From positions 15,227,488 to 15,291,487 of the forward strand of contig CAMZMU010000069.1 in NCBI GenBank assembly GCA_947311845.1: 64,000 bases of DNA, read 5' to 3'. The stretch comes from Poa pratensis (Eukaryota; Streptophyta; Magnoliopsida; Poales; Poaceae). Below, piece by piece: positions 31,901-42,723 of the stretch. Numbering within the stretch: the first letter of the stretch is position 1; each line of letters starts with the position of its first letter. Below the pieces are notes generated by a model, which was given only the letters and a program-made list of their open reading frames with translations, ran no database searches and was not told the DNA's origin. A program made the translations under genes and the position numbers.

Positions 31901-34900
31901 TGTCTGGACTGTCCACGTGGCCCACTCTGGACCACTTTTATTTTTCTTTCTTTTGTCCCTGTCTCTCCTTCTCCACCAATCCCATGCAAGTGACCGGACA
32001 ATTTGGGGGACATGGGTGGACACATACAAATGAGGTCCAAAGCGGACACGCCCGGACACTGCCCCGACATGTCCACTGACATTTGAGTAGCCGAATTTGC
32101 CTAGTTCGGTTGGAGATGCTCTAAGTTAGTGCTCAGTCAAGTTCTAGACCCTCGGATTAATATTGTGATTCGTGCAACTATGAGTTGCAAGTTGGGTTGC
32201 AACTGAATTCGATTTGCAACTGGACTGTTGAATTTTGATGATGTCACTGGACTAAGAATTAAGCTAATTCTCATTCGACTGAGAATTAGTCACTACTCCC
32301 TCTATTCCACAATGTAAGCCTTTTAGCAAGCTAGGGGTATTAATGGCTCACTCTTCATGTGGATTTCTACTGCTGTTACAAATTTTGATCAACTTAAATT
32401 TACATGGAAGTGGACTAGTTATTTGCTGCTAGGGCATTGAGTTTTCATTACAAGCTAGGCGTTTTACCGTTTGATCTTTTGCGAATGCACTACCTTTGGT
32501 CAAAAATTGGAATGTTTAGCAAACTAACATATATATACGGAATTGCCAGTTTAATTGTAGGGCTTTATAGAATGCATGCTAGGACGGTTTATTTTATGTA
32601 AAATTACCATAATATCTCTTTCAAACTCTTAGGGTATGCCGTGCATCGTTAGTTCCAATACATTAACTTTCCGACATAAAGATAAATTAATGAGTTACTA
32701 ACACATGACTTGTACAATTATGTAACTGGACCATGAAACATTTTTCTCATAGGGAAAGGTGGTCATTTGTTTATACACTGAATTGAGGTATGCACACTTT
32801 CTTGTGCACTTCCGTGTCATTAATCTGAAGTCTACCTCTATTGATCAGGTATATCAGCTGAGAAATGATCCATATCTACAATCTTCCGTCATGGTACTAA
32901 TTATATCATGCAAGGTAAAATACTTTCCATCTCAGTCATGTATGAGTGAGCATCACTTAGAAACATTTTCTAACCAGATCACAATTTCTATGAGGAAATA
33001 TCCATGGTTCATTCATGTTGGTTTATTGAAAAAATCCAAGTGTATACAGATTTATAGTTAAGAATATTTTTTTCGTAACCACATTTATGTATCGACTGCT
33101 CATTTGCTTCAGCACAATGTTGGTTAGTATTCCTATTAACTGTATAATCACATTCTGTTTGGAGTTGTCTCAAGTGGCTTAAAGGGTTTGTGTTATGAGC
33201 TTAATTTTCAACATAGTATGTGGCTTATATCCCACTCAAATGTTAATCTGGTAACACATTTACTGTCTTGTAGAATGCTTGTAAAAATAAATGGTTTCTA
33301 CCTGCAGATCACGTTGACATTCTCAGAATGGCTGATGAGGTGTGTATGAAATGCTTCGTTTCTTCTTTTATGGTCATTGTTCTATGAGCACCTTTTGCCT
33401 CCGGGTGCAGTTTGTACTCTTAGGTAGTGGCACAGCCGTATCATCTTATCTAGTTATAATTTCTCTTAACATGCAGATATCTGGAAACTTATGCACACCT
33501 GGTAGCGAGCCAGCTAGTGAAAACACAGTTCTTGAAATTATTTCAACAGTAATGCCAAGGTAAGGATGGAATCGCTCCCTCTGTTCACGTTATGACATCT
33601 GCATCATGCTCACTGTTGTCTATGCCTATGTAGATCTTAATCAAAAATATAAATTGGGACTACAAAAAATATGAGAAAGCTTATTTTTCTTGAAACTTGT
33701 CCTATTGTTTGATTAAAATTTCACTTTAAATTAAAGATGACACACATATCGTGTATCACATTATCAAGTTAAAAAGTGAAAAATACTACTCCCTCTGATC
33801 CTGTTTAGGTGTCGCTAGCAATGAACTGTGCACGTACATATTCACATACACCTCACGACACTTTTTGTGGATCGGAGGGAGTATTTATAATATGGAATCC
33901 GGTTCTAATTATTTTGTAGCTTATAACATGATGTATTTTTAGCTTTGTAAACTATTAACTTCAAAATATTAATTTCTCATTTTCATATGTTTAGGTTAGC
34001 ACGAAGATAATATTGGTTATAATACGATTAACTTAAGCCATTCATTTGATTCACGGCACATGTTATATGTTTAATTGTGATTCTTCTTGTAGGTACTATC
34101 CTAAGTTGAAGTTCGACCGTTTAGTCACTTCCCTGGAAGCAAAGGTGATCAATCTGTTCAATTTAGATCTGTGAGATTTTTCCAGTGAAGTTCTCCAATT
34201 TGTTCTTATTACTGTGGCAACTTTTTTCATTCTTAAATCCTCATGTGTGGGGATATATCTTGATCAGTGATAAAGGTATGTTTCGTAACCGTAGCCTGAT
34301 TTTTGATATATCTGCCTGTACTTACAGGTTGGATATAATATTTTGATGGCCGACTTCTTTATTGATAGAAATCTACCTAAAAATGAAAATAGTGTAAGTA
34401 ATGTTCCTGGGTGAATGTTTATTTCATTAGTTTTCAGTGTTGATACCTGTATGGTTGCCTCAAGGAGTGTTAATTCTATTTAAGCTGCTAATGTACTGAT
34501 TTTTTTTAATCTGTTTTTTTTACTTTCTTGATAAAAAAGATAAACTATTTTGACACAGCGGAGCGCTCTTAGATAGTTTTATGATATTTCAGATAACAAT
34601 ATGTAGCATCATGTTCTGTTCGCATATGTAAGTAGTGTATTAATATCTGATAGTTGACTGCATATTAGGAAACTGATTCTTGGTAAATTTGTTGTTTCTG
34701 GCTTTCTTCATGTTGCCCATCTGGTCCTGTTGATTTGGATCGACATCCTTAGTTTGTAGCTGTAATTTACTCTGCTTGTGTGCTCATTGTTGTAAATCTC
34801 TGATTGGTGTATCCTTGGTGTTTATTCAGTCATCGATATAGCGACAGTTTGGTAGCATTTCATGACTATTATTGTAATTGTTGTCTTACTATTTTTTTTT

Positions 34901-37900
34901 CATGCCACTGTCTCTTGATGTTATAGCACGTATGTTTATTGGTTGTTTCACCTTCTGCAGAGTCTAATTGTTGTCCAAAAGGAAAATTTAGATGTCTCAT
35001 CATGTATCGTAAGTCCACCGCTTGTGAGGTGCATTACTTTCTTTGCTTTCATGCTTGCCAATGTTGAGCAATGAAACACAACTGATATTTTTTATGTTTC
35101 AGCTTTGTAGTAAACGGAAAAGGTGTGGACAAGAGGAGTAATGTTTCAATGGTCAGCCCCACCATCCTTGCCTACGATTTTTTTGAAGGAAACAAAAATA
35201 TTATTGTCCACTGCCTACCATTTCGTCTTGCATTGATCCAAAGCCTTGTGCAACCTTTGGACTGCTGTTAATCTCATTTGTTAAGCATATAACAGGAAAC
35301 AGGTCCCCAGTTTCCCACTGATATCAGCAAGTTGCTCAAATATGGTGCAAACATCTTACAAGTTTTTGGATATTTTAATGGTATGTTTAGTGATGATGTT
35401 GTCTGTCCTTCCATTTCTTCTCCAGAAGCATACATCAATTTTTATGTGCTGATTTAGCTTTATATTGCAGTTAACTACATCGTAGCAGTAGCATTTTGAA
35501 CAATTTGATGTCTTTTGATGCTCCAAAACTCAAGGACTACACCACACCAGTCACAACAGATCTTCCTGGTAGGTGATTAAGTTAATTTCTTTCAGTTTTA
35601 TGTTATCCCTTGACAATTTCTTGGCTAAATTGAAATGGCCATCTTTTTGTTTATAAATGGTATTTTTCGTTTGACGCCTTTGAATTTCATGTAGATTCAG
35701 ATATACTTGAAGGGCCATCAAGAGTTTCCTAAAGTGCCCCATAAGGCACCGTATAGCATTCTTCCTGGCATGTATTTTGCTGTATTATGTATTATGTTTG
35801 ATATATTCTAAATCAAGAAACTCGGGCGTCTTCAATCCTGTTATGTTATATACATATGTTACGAGGTCTCAAATGGGCTCTTGCTTGGAAAACGACTAAA
35901 TACCTCTATATGAACTATTCTTCTTAGCATCTGCATTAATTCCTATGTCTGGTTGCCTACACAGAAGCTGCAAAGGTTAATATATCATGCGTGTGTATGT
36001 TACTAGCTGACATTATATTCACATTATTATGACCACTCTGATAGTCGATGCTTGTATAGACTGTTGGTTCGATTTTCTAATTTCAGCATGGTTGAAAGAA
36101 AAATGCTGATGAGCTGCAACTTGAAATGTTTGTTGCTTTTTCTTATTGCAGTGCCAGGCGCATGCGGACCCCAGTTAAAGGACGCCTATGCAAACACCAC
36201 CAGGTACAAATTTTATCTGTTTGTTTGTATGCATGGTTTGAGCTTTTCCCTTCTTGGCAGAAATGGTAATATGACGTGTATTTTTTAGTGTTTTGATCAT
36301 GATAATTATATGGAGATGAACTTGAAGAAACCGACCTGGCGCTGTCCATTTTGTAACACTCCTTCAAATTTCATTGACATACAAATTGATCAAAAGATGG
36401 CCAAGGCAAGTTGTATATTGTATATGCGTTTCTCTTTCTCTGCCTATTTTCATCTCATTATATTTTTCTTATGTGATTTATCTCCTTTTCTTTTCAGGTT
36501 TTACAAGAGACTGCTGATGACATCATTGATGTTCTTGTATTCCCTGATGGATCTTGGAAAGCTGTTCATAATGAGAAATCAGACAGGCACGCAGGTGTTA
36601 TAATTCAGCAGAATGGGATACTGTAGATACTGATCCAACTCCTTCCAATGTCATAGACCTGGTAAACAGAGATGATGATGATGATGATGATATGCCTATG
36701 AGTTTGGCATCTACCCCAGAAGCTTTGAGGCTGTGTTGAATAGTCAGGATTTATCTGTCACAGACTATCTTCCGGATGTAAGCACAATTGCTCAGTCAGA
36801 AGATCTGTATGTAGTAGGTGGAAATATTGGATCCAGCAATGGTACTTCAACTTCTGGCCAAAATCCATTACCATTGTCTACAAGTGGACCTGGCTCTAGT
36901 TCTTTTGGGACCTTTGAGTCTATTCTTCCTAGAGATATCATGCAAATGCAACCTGCTACCACAAATGCCGCCTCTCCTTCTTCTGAAACTCCTAACTTGA
37001 TATTGGCCATGCAACAAATTTCAGAAGGAACATACCCCGGTCTTATGCACATGCAATCACACCTAGAATCTGTACTTAGATCAGAAGTAGCACATCATCA
37101 TATATCTAGAAGTGTCGGGAGTGAGCCTGTAGCAGTCCAGGCTTTAGCAGTGGCACAACAAAATTCATCTAGAAGGGTGCAGGCAAATGTCTTGAATTGT
37201 CCATCTCCCACCCCACAACCCATTTCAAGAGCTCCTGATGGTTCCTCATCCTTGCATTTGCAGTCGACACAACAGGTAATACTCTTTTGAAGGCCCTGTG
37301 GCGTGATATTTGCCAACATAGTGTAGCATTACATTGTTTTATCTTTGCAATAAACATTGTCGTGCACATCATATTGAATATACATGGTCACATTAGAACT
37401 AGTTGATGACTTCACTTTCTGCAATACTGAGTTATAAGTCAACCGGTGCTGCAGAACTAGTATGAGTGTTTGGATGTTGCAAAATGTCTCATTTGGTTCC
37501 GATAGGTACGTAATGCCTATTTTTGGTCACTTTACTCTCTTTGCTACTTTATTGCATACTATTTTGCTTGTGTTTCACAACTGCAGTAAATATTTAGCAT
37601 ATGACAGTACCTGTTTTTGGCGACTAGCTGTTAGTTCTACTATGTTACCTAAACGAAGGACATAGTACATCGATAAGCCACTGCGTCGCCTCCCAGGCGG
37701 CTCGGGCGGAACCACGTCGCGCCTGTTGGGCGTGTTGTACTGGTTTTCACCTGGTTTTCCAATAATTAACTGAGTCTTGTGTTGTATGTTTTGATTGAAT
37801 TAGATTTATCTTGACAAACATTCATTGATGGACTTTCAAAATGTTGGCAGGACATACGCAGCGCGTCAAACCATGTGCATGGTCCAGTTATGGGCTTTGC

Positions 37901-38324
37901 TGCATCACCCTTCATGCATATGAGACCACCGATGGAAGGTCTAGGACAGGCTAGAGGTGCTAATGCCTGCGGAACTCCCTTTCCCCAACAACAGCAGCAC
38001 TTTGACCAGCGACAATTGGACATTCTAACGGGACATATCACGAGCCAAGGTGGTGCAGGTAGCCAGGCCATACCGAGCCATCTCTATGCTCCCCAGCAGA
38101 GCCAGGCATTGAGATCGCAAGCAGTGTCCCGGCCAGCAACTCCACCGGTGCAGCAGCGTGTGCAGTATCCCGATCTACCACCTGCCACGCCCCTTGTTGA
38201 AGTTTCAGATGCCCCAGAGCTTCAGATGAACCCGAACTGGCAGCCGACGGGGCTGATGAGGGGGAGCCTGGTTGGTCCTGCTTATGATCAAGCAATCGAA
38301 CGCTACCGGCCGCCTGGCAGGTAG
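28964..38324 (+). CDS. PIAL2: PIAL-type SUMO ligase gene, copy 1
   Basis: PIAL1/2 of Arabidopsis are PIAS-like nuclear SUMO (E4) ligases that promote SUMO chain formation and work with MOM1 in transcriptional silencing. Sixteen coding exons can be placed: 28964-29173, 29248-29320, 32849-32914, 33274-33339, 33477-33559, 34093-34144, 34328-34393, 34961-35028, 35103-35151, 35296-35380, 35471-35568, 35695-35745, 36152-36203, 36289-36405, 36498-37275 and 37851-38324. The order runs from a Gln-rich N-terminus, through helical repeats (GIDYALLGGDVPKFAAEIPD, VYQLRNDPY) and a PINIT-like middle (FPTDISKLLKYGANILQ), to the SP-RING and a long Ser/Pro/Gln-rich tail ending YRPPGR. One-base breaks occur in exons 11, 12 and 15, and the exon-12 donor reads GC where GT is expected. 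Given the error pattern of this sequence, the gene may be intact. Confidence 0.85.
29517..30276. mobile_element. 760-bp foldback Tourist MITE
   Basis: The ends are GGGTGTGTTTGGTT and AACCAAACACACCC with TAA on both sides (29514-29516, 30277-30279). Nearly the whole element is an inverted repeat. The left arm to about 29860 is complementary to the right arm from about 29930, including the words ACACGAAGAAACAAAAATTTCAGC and ACCACTTTTCATG. A transcript through PIAL intron 2 would fold into a hairpin of roughly 340 bp, a good source of small RNAs. It is non-coding; the short mirrored frames arise from the palindrome. Confidence 0.9.
30280..31272. mobile_element. Harbinger-type element carrying an ORF
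   Basis: This is adjacent to the foldback MITE and shares its TAA. The left end is GGCAACCCCAAAGGGGCGACC. The right end GTGTCCGTTTGAGTTGCC is a diverged inverted match, followed by C and TAA (31273-31275). It carries the 169-codon frame at 30557-31066. No transposase is present, so it is non-autonomous. Confidence 0.55.
30557..31066 (+). CDS. Harbinger-borne protein of unknown role
   Basis: 169 codons begin at ATG in GCCATGGC context. The protein is Ala-rich, with an acidic N-terminus (ADSAATDPAGDEADH), a Lys/Arg-rich segment (KKPNKELTPAQM, RGARRKRVRATE), a helical Ala-rich part containing a VALLMLGM stretch, and a polar tail with SLDLNAVSV. Similar Lys-Glu-Leu-Thr-Pro segments occur in accessory proteins associated with grass Harbinger elements. 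I suggest that origin but cannot assign a function. The frame is open along its whole length, which is notable in a nest of MITEs; it could equally be a captured host fragment. Confidence 0.4.
   Translation: MADSAATDPAGDEADHTVAVDVAADPTKKPNKELTPAQMANETMKRGARRKRVRATEQSAAVEAKAKGKADDNEAIVAGAVQVALLMLGMAPPAAVAPTTAAISNASVTRQPKSKGSVLTTPSPAYGYLPASVPSVIQGQTPCSLDLNAVSVQLPYSSPRSTRENGQEK
31276..31809. mobile_element. Harbinger/Tourist MITE in the nest
   Basis: Inverted ends GGATGACTCCAACGGGG and CCCCGTTGGAGTCATCC with TAA on both sides (31273-31275, 31810-31812). The 534-bp interior includes a partly palindromic GC-rich region with CGGACGCG-type words. It is non-coding; frames on both strands are shadows of the inverted repeats. 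Confidence 0.85.
33789..33881. mobile_element. Stowaway MITE (93 bp)
   Basis: Ends CTCCCTCTGATCC and GGATCGGAGGGAG with TA on each side. The corresponding place in PIAL copy 2 (about 58746-58760) reads through with a single TA, so this is a post-duplication insertion in intron 5. Confidence 0.9.
36289..36405 (+). CDS. PIAL2: SP-RING (MIZ) exon of PIAL copy 1
   Basis: This exon and the previous one (36152-36203) form the SP-RING. The zinc ligands are Cys and His in RLCKHHQ (exon 13) and Cys-x2-Cys in TWRCPFCN, with the core YMEMNLKKPTW between them. The SP-RING binds the SUMO-charged E2 SCE1. All expected ligands are present here. The donor after this exon is GC (AAG|GCAAGT), and copy 2 has the same non-canonical donor, so it is ancestral and probably functional. 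Confidence 0.85.
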
Positions 38325-38374
38325 GCAGGCGCTGTGGGTGCCTCTGGGTTCAGAGTAGCCGGGTAGACATTAAC

Positions 38375-39258
38375 TTTTTTTTTTTTGACATGGAAATAAA
38401 ATTCTATTAACCAAACTGCTCAGCAGAATCGCTGGCAACCAGAAATCGTGCAAAGGTAGGAACTCGGCCTGGCCATACGGCTTGGGGATCCGAGACCATC
38501 TTCGCACCAAAGCTCGCTAAAGTGTCAGCCACCTTATTACAAGCCTGTGGGCAAAACGTGATTGAAAAACAGTAAAGTTTAAACTAGCTAGAGCTTTAAT
38601 CTCTCTAAACAAGACTCCGTTTGGTGCAATATCGAACTCCTTAGAAGAGACAGCCTTTACGAGCATCTGTGCATCAGTCTCAATCTGAATACGAGTCATA
38701 CCCCAACTCTGGGCAAGTGTCATCGCATGTATACAAGCTTCAGCTTCCGTTTGAAGGGCATCTTGAGCATGATCAATTCTTCCAGCGCCAGACCCACATA
38801 CATCCCCATCCGAATCTCTTGCCACCACGCCCCAGCCACCTTTTCCTTCTTCGGCTATGAAGCTTCCATCAATGTTGAGCTTAATCACATCTGGTGGTGG
38901 AGGTTTCCAAGAACAGTATTCTACAACTTTGGTTTTCTGTGGTCTACCAAAGAAATCCTGAAATTCGAGGGCTTGTCTACGAACTTGCAGCAGAACCTGT
39001 TCGTGAGAGAAGCTCTTACCTTCAGAATTTACCTTATTTCTTGTACACCACCAAGTCCAACACACAGAAATTCCCAAGAGCATCTTATTATTAGCAAGCT
39101 GCAGCAGTTGTTGTATAAACAGACGAGGATCTGCGAGTTCTGCCAGGCCCGACGATGCTCCTCCATTCCCAACTCCCTCCACAGAATTTTAACTGGTTTA
39201 CATTTGAGCAAGAGATGTGCCTCGTCCTCATCCAAACGACCACAAACAGGACATATGC
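38375..39258 (-). mobile_element. 5'-truncated LINE in the PIAL 3' flank
   Basis: On the minus strand the element runs from about 39258 to a poly(A) tail (T12 at 38375-38386 on the plus strand). It keeps the zinc-binding tail of a LINE reverse transcriptase (ISICPVCGRLDEDEAHLLLK, then C) and an RNase H domain (KLNIDGSFIAEEGKGGWGVV, LQTEAEACIHAM, IQIETDAQMLVKA, with D-E-D catalytic residues in order). The frame changes near 39180 and again near 38560. Upstream reverse transcriptase and endonuclease are missing, as in most plant LINE copies. PIAL copy 2 lacks it. Confidence 0.85.
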
Positions 39259-39442
39259 TAATGTAGTATGTTAGGTCATAATGTAGGGATTACGGAGAGC
39301 ATTGTAAGTGCCCTGCTGACACGTGGCCTTTTTGTAGCAGTTCATGTGCTGCTTAGGGTACAACTGTGATATTTAATGGAACAAATCATCTTTATTTATG
39401 TCACCTTTCAGGTGTCTTGAACATTTCTGTGCTGCATGTGCA

Positions 39443-40048
39443 TAGGGGTGGATATCGAGCCAGCTCGACTCAACTCGTAAATACTCGTTAGTTAACGAGC
39501 CAACTCAACTCGTTAACTAAACGAGCCCTAGACCCCAACTTGGCTCGACTCAATAAAAACTCGAGCTGACTCAGTAAACTCATTAAGCTCGGTAATAAAC
39601 GTCAACAATAGAAACATGTATGGCGGGAGTAGTCCATGATATAACATAAACTTAAACATTCAAACATTGCTTAACAAATCATTGCCATAGCATAAAAATT
39701 GACAGCATGATAGAACATAACAGCTAGATCTGCCCTACATGGCTGTACTGGCTATGCTCCTGCGTAGATATGGCCTAGATAATGTGGACATTATAGATGA
39801 GAACTTTGTGTTGCATGTTGATGAACGAAAACATTCAATGGACTAGCCCACTAATTAATTTTCTTAGGCATACTACGAGCTACACGAGTTTAACGAGTAC
39901 TCGTAACTCGACTCATTAAACTCGTTTTCTTAATGAGCTAGAAATGTCAGCTTGGCTCAACTCATTAGTGTCCGAGTTCGAGTCAAGTTGAGCCGAGTTT
40001 TCGAGTACTCATTAAGCTCACGAGTTCCGAGTTTTATTTCCAGCCCTA
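39443..40048. mobile_element. hAT-type MITE with perfect 8-bp target duplication
   Basis: TIRs TAGGGGTGGATAT and ATTTCCAGCCCTA are flanked by CATGTGCA at 39435-39442 and 40049-40056. The arms are filled with repeated CTCGTTAA/TTAACGAG words, so it is strongly self-complementary at both ends. It has no coding. The superfamily call follows from the 8-bp duplication and the TAGGG-type TIR. Confidence 0.9.
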
Positions 40049-40363
40049 CATGTGCATGCCAGCCACGGTTGTATTGTTAATGGAACAAATCATCTTTATT
40101 TATGTCACCTCTCAGGGGATAGCAGACACCTTTGTTTAAGTAAGATATTTTTTTCCTGTTCCTAAACTTAAGCAACATATAGCTAAAGACGGGATAAATT
40201 TTCAAACCTAGTCTTTCTTGATGATGAGCTTTCACAAGCTTCTATGGATGTGAGAAATCTTGTTGCATTGGAAGGAGGGCATGATTGGATCCGTGCTAGC
40301 GAAGGCCTGACCTTCTTATGCCGGGAGCAGTAAAAAATGTACTCCCTCCGGAAAATGATTTAT

Positions 40364-41560
40364 CGAACCAGTAGGAATTAATTAGAATTCAACTAATTAG
40401 CAACACCTGCACACAATCACGAAACAAAGTTGTCCCCAATGTTTCATGAAGGTTGGCAAGATTCCTGTTTTGCTAGTTATAAGGATTAAATATGTTGTGA
40501 TAGGAATTGATAAATAAATAAATTGACTTGTATGCCGGTGCATGGTATGAAAACAAGTAAAAGGACGATGAAAACAATAATAAAAGATAGACCGGGACCA
40601 TAGGTTCACTACATGCATCTCTTAAAACAATATAACAATGTTGGGTAAATAAATTACAATTGGGCAACGATTAAACTGCACTATTCATGACTATGAATAT
40701 TCATGGCATGATTCATGTAAGCATTATGTCCAAAATATATAGACTGTTAATCCAATAACATATATAACTAATACTTCACCCGAGACTACTATCCAGCATG
40801 CATCTCAAAGCATTAAGTTTAATAAACAGAGTATTGCAATAAGCATGATGACATAATGTAGACAACAAAAACACCATCTAAGTGTGGTATAGAAACTATC
40901 GTTTTATTCTTAGTAGCAACAACACATTACATGCCTTGTCCCTTTATGTCACTTGGATATAGATCACTCTAAGGTTGTACCCACTATCATACACCACTCC
41001 CTTTGCAGACCTACCCATCTAACTTGGCCAGAGTTGACAAATAAATCAGAGAGCATATATGAACATACATTATGCAACAAAGAAACATAACGTATCTCAA
41101 TGATGTTCATGAATAGCTCTGCCATAAAGTGACAATTCATCATATCCTAACAAACATAACATAAATTACACCAGATGGATCTGAATCATAAAGGTCAGCT
41201 AATGAGATCATTGTACTGAAGATCAAAGGGAGAAAGGATGTCATCTAACTACCGCTATGGAACCATAGTCCAAGGGAACAACTCACACATCGTCATGATG
41301 ATGATCATGGCTCCATAAGTGGATTCAGCAGAGTACCTGAACAAACCTCCATACTGGATTTTCACGGAACAAGAACTTACGGTGGCTAACATAAAAAAAT
41401 AACTCTGTCACGAAGAGTTTCGGGTAAAAATATAGGAGGCAAGAGGCGGTGGAAAGGTACCACGCATCTCACACACATTGGGCCCACGCGACACTCCCCT
41501 GGCAACGACTAGGGTCATCTCGTGAGCCTCGTTGGCCTCCTCGGATGCCAATCGCGCCCT
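40364..41560 (-). repeat. Diverged solo LTR related to the first LTR element
   Basis: Words such as ATCGAACCAGTAGGA, GACCGGGACCATAGGTTCACTA and TGGGTAAATAAATTACAA align in order with the LTRs at 663-2234 and 6232-7808, but with much more divergence and many indels. No interior or second LTR is present. It marks the junction between PIAL units 1 and 2. Confidence 0.65.
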
Positions 41561-41574
41561 CCGGAAGTTTCCAA

Positions 41575-42227
41575 AAAGACAACTACATTGAAACGAAGGC
41601 AATAAATGACATGATCCAACCATTGAAGATGGACAAAAAGACAAAGTAATTGGTCAACGTCACGTAAGAAAAGTTGTCACGATGGCTCATTGACATTTTG
41701 TTTCATAAATTGTATTTACTCATTGACTCACCAAATTAGTGATGATTGACACGTCCTAGCGTTGAAACTAGCATGTCATCATGTTATTTATGCCTTACCT
41801 TTTGAAGTCCTACAATGTCTAAATCTTTAATGACTGATGCAACCCAATGTTGAAACTGAGAAATGAAAATCTTTTGGTCTCTGAATTTATTACAGGAGGA
41901 CATAAAATTTTAAAGAAGGAAAAGTAAAATCGTTCCACAATTGCAAACTTGTAACAAAAAAAATCAACGAATACTACATAATATTAAAACTCTACATTTA
42001 CAAGTGTGAGCATTGTTGTAGTAGTTTGCAAAAAGAGCGACTATAATTCAGGTAAACCTAAACATTACTCGGGAGAACCAATATATACCATCAAAAGAAA
42101 ACCAATATAAGTTAACAAACAATGAATATTTCACCAAAAAATCACTGAAAAATGGATATTTCTCTAAAACCAGGAAACAATAATGAACAAGTTAATTCCG
42201 AAAAGGAAGATTAAACATGTCATGAGT
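41575..42227 (+). repeat. Upstream flank of PIAL unit 2
   Basis: This corresponds to 25170-26750 of unit 1 without the two Helitron-like modules. The empty site reads GAGGACATAAAATTTTAAAG at about 41897. The segment is then interrupted by the 13.2-kb Gypsy element and continues at 55443. Confidence 0.7.
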
Positions 42228-42232
42228 GTAAG

Positions 42233-42723
42233 TGACATGGGTATGCCTATCGGGTACCCTACCATGAGGGTACCTGGTGCACGTATCGACTAGGCCCAAC
42301 TATCAGAGCCTACATGAAGCCCATGAAGGGAGGCCCACGAAGATGGAGTATCCTCCAAGTTTGGCGAAACAATAGTCGGTTTAGAGTTTCCTTACTTGTA
42401 AATCGAGTCGGTTACGAACACCCGAGACCCAGCCTATTATTTAAGGACTGGGAGGGCCATCGAACCAGACCACGTACTTTCAGAGCCACCAAAACCCTAG
42501 CGAGATCGACATCTCGCCGGGACTCTTGTAACCATCATATTCACAAAGCAATAACAGACAGGCAGGACGTAGGGGTGTTACCTCCACACGAGGGCCCTGA
42601 ACCTGGGTAAAATCTTTGCCCTGCTTGTCAGCCGACGATACTTCCAGCTCTACCACGTTCTCTCCCCCATATTCATAACCTAGGGACCTTAACCATGGGT
42701 CTTGATGAGTCTACCCCTCGTCA
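42233..42723 (+). repeat. 5' LTR of the Tat-lineage element
   Basis: The LTR contains a TATA-like ATTATTTAAGG at about 42438. Its 3' part includes ATGGGTCTTGATGAG (42695), from which an open frame runs into the interior. It is almost identical to 54949-55437. Confidence 0.95.

Larger units (their letters stand above)
29460..32121. mobile_element. Outer Harbinger/Tourist-type element of a nest in PIAL
   Basis: Inverted ends GAGCATCTCCAACCG (29460) and CGGTTGGAGATGCTC (to 32121) are flanked by TAA on both sides (29457-29459, 32122-32124), the PIF/Harbinger signature. Without the elements nested in it, about 360 bp of its own sequence remains (29460-29513 and 31813-32121), so it is a MITE. It lies in PIAL copy-1 intron 2. 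The matching intron of copy 2 lacks the whole region. Confidence 0.75.
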
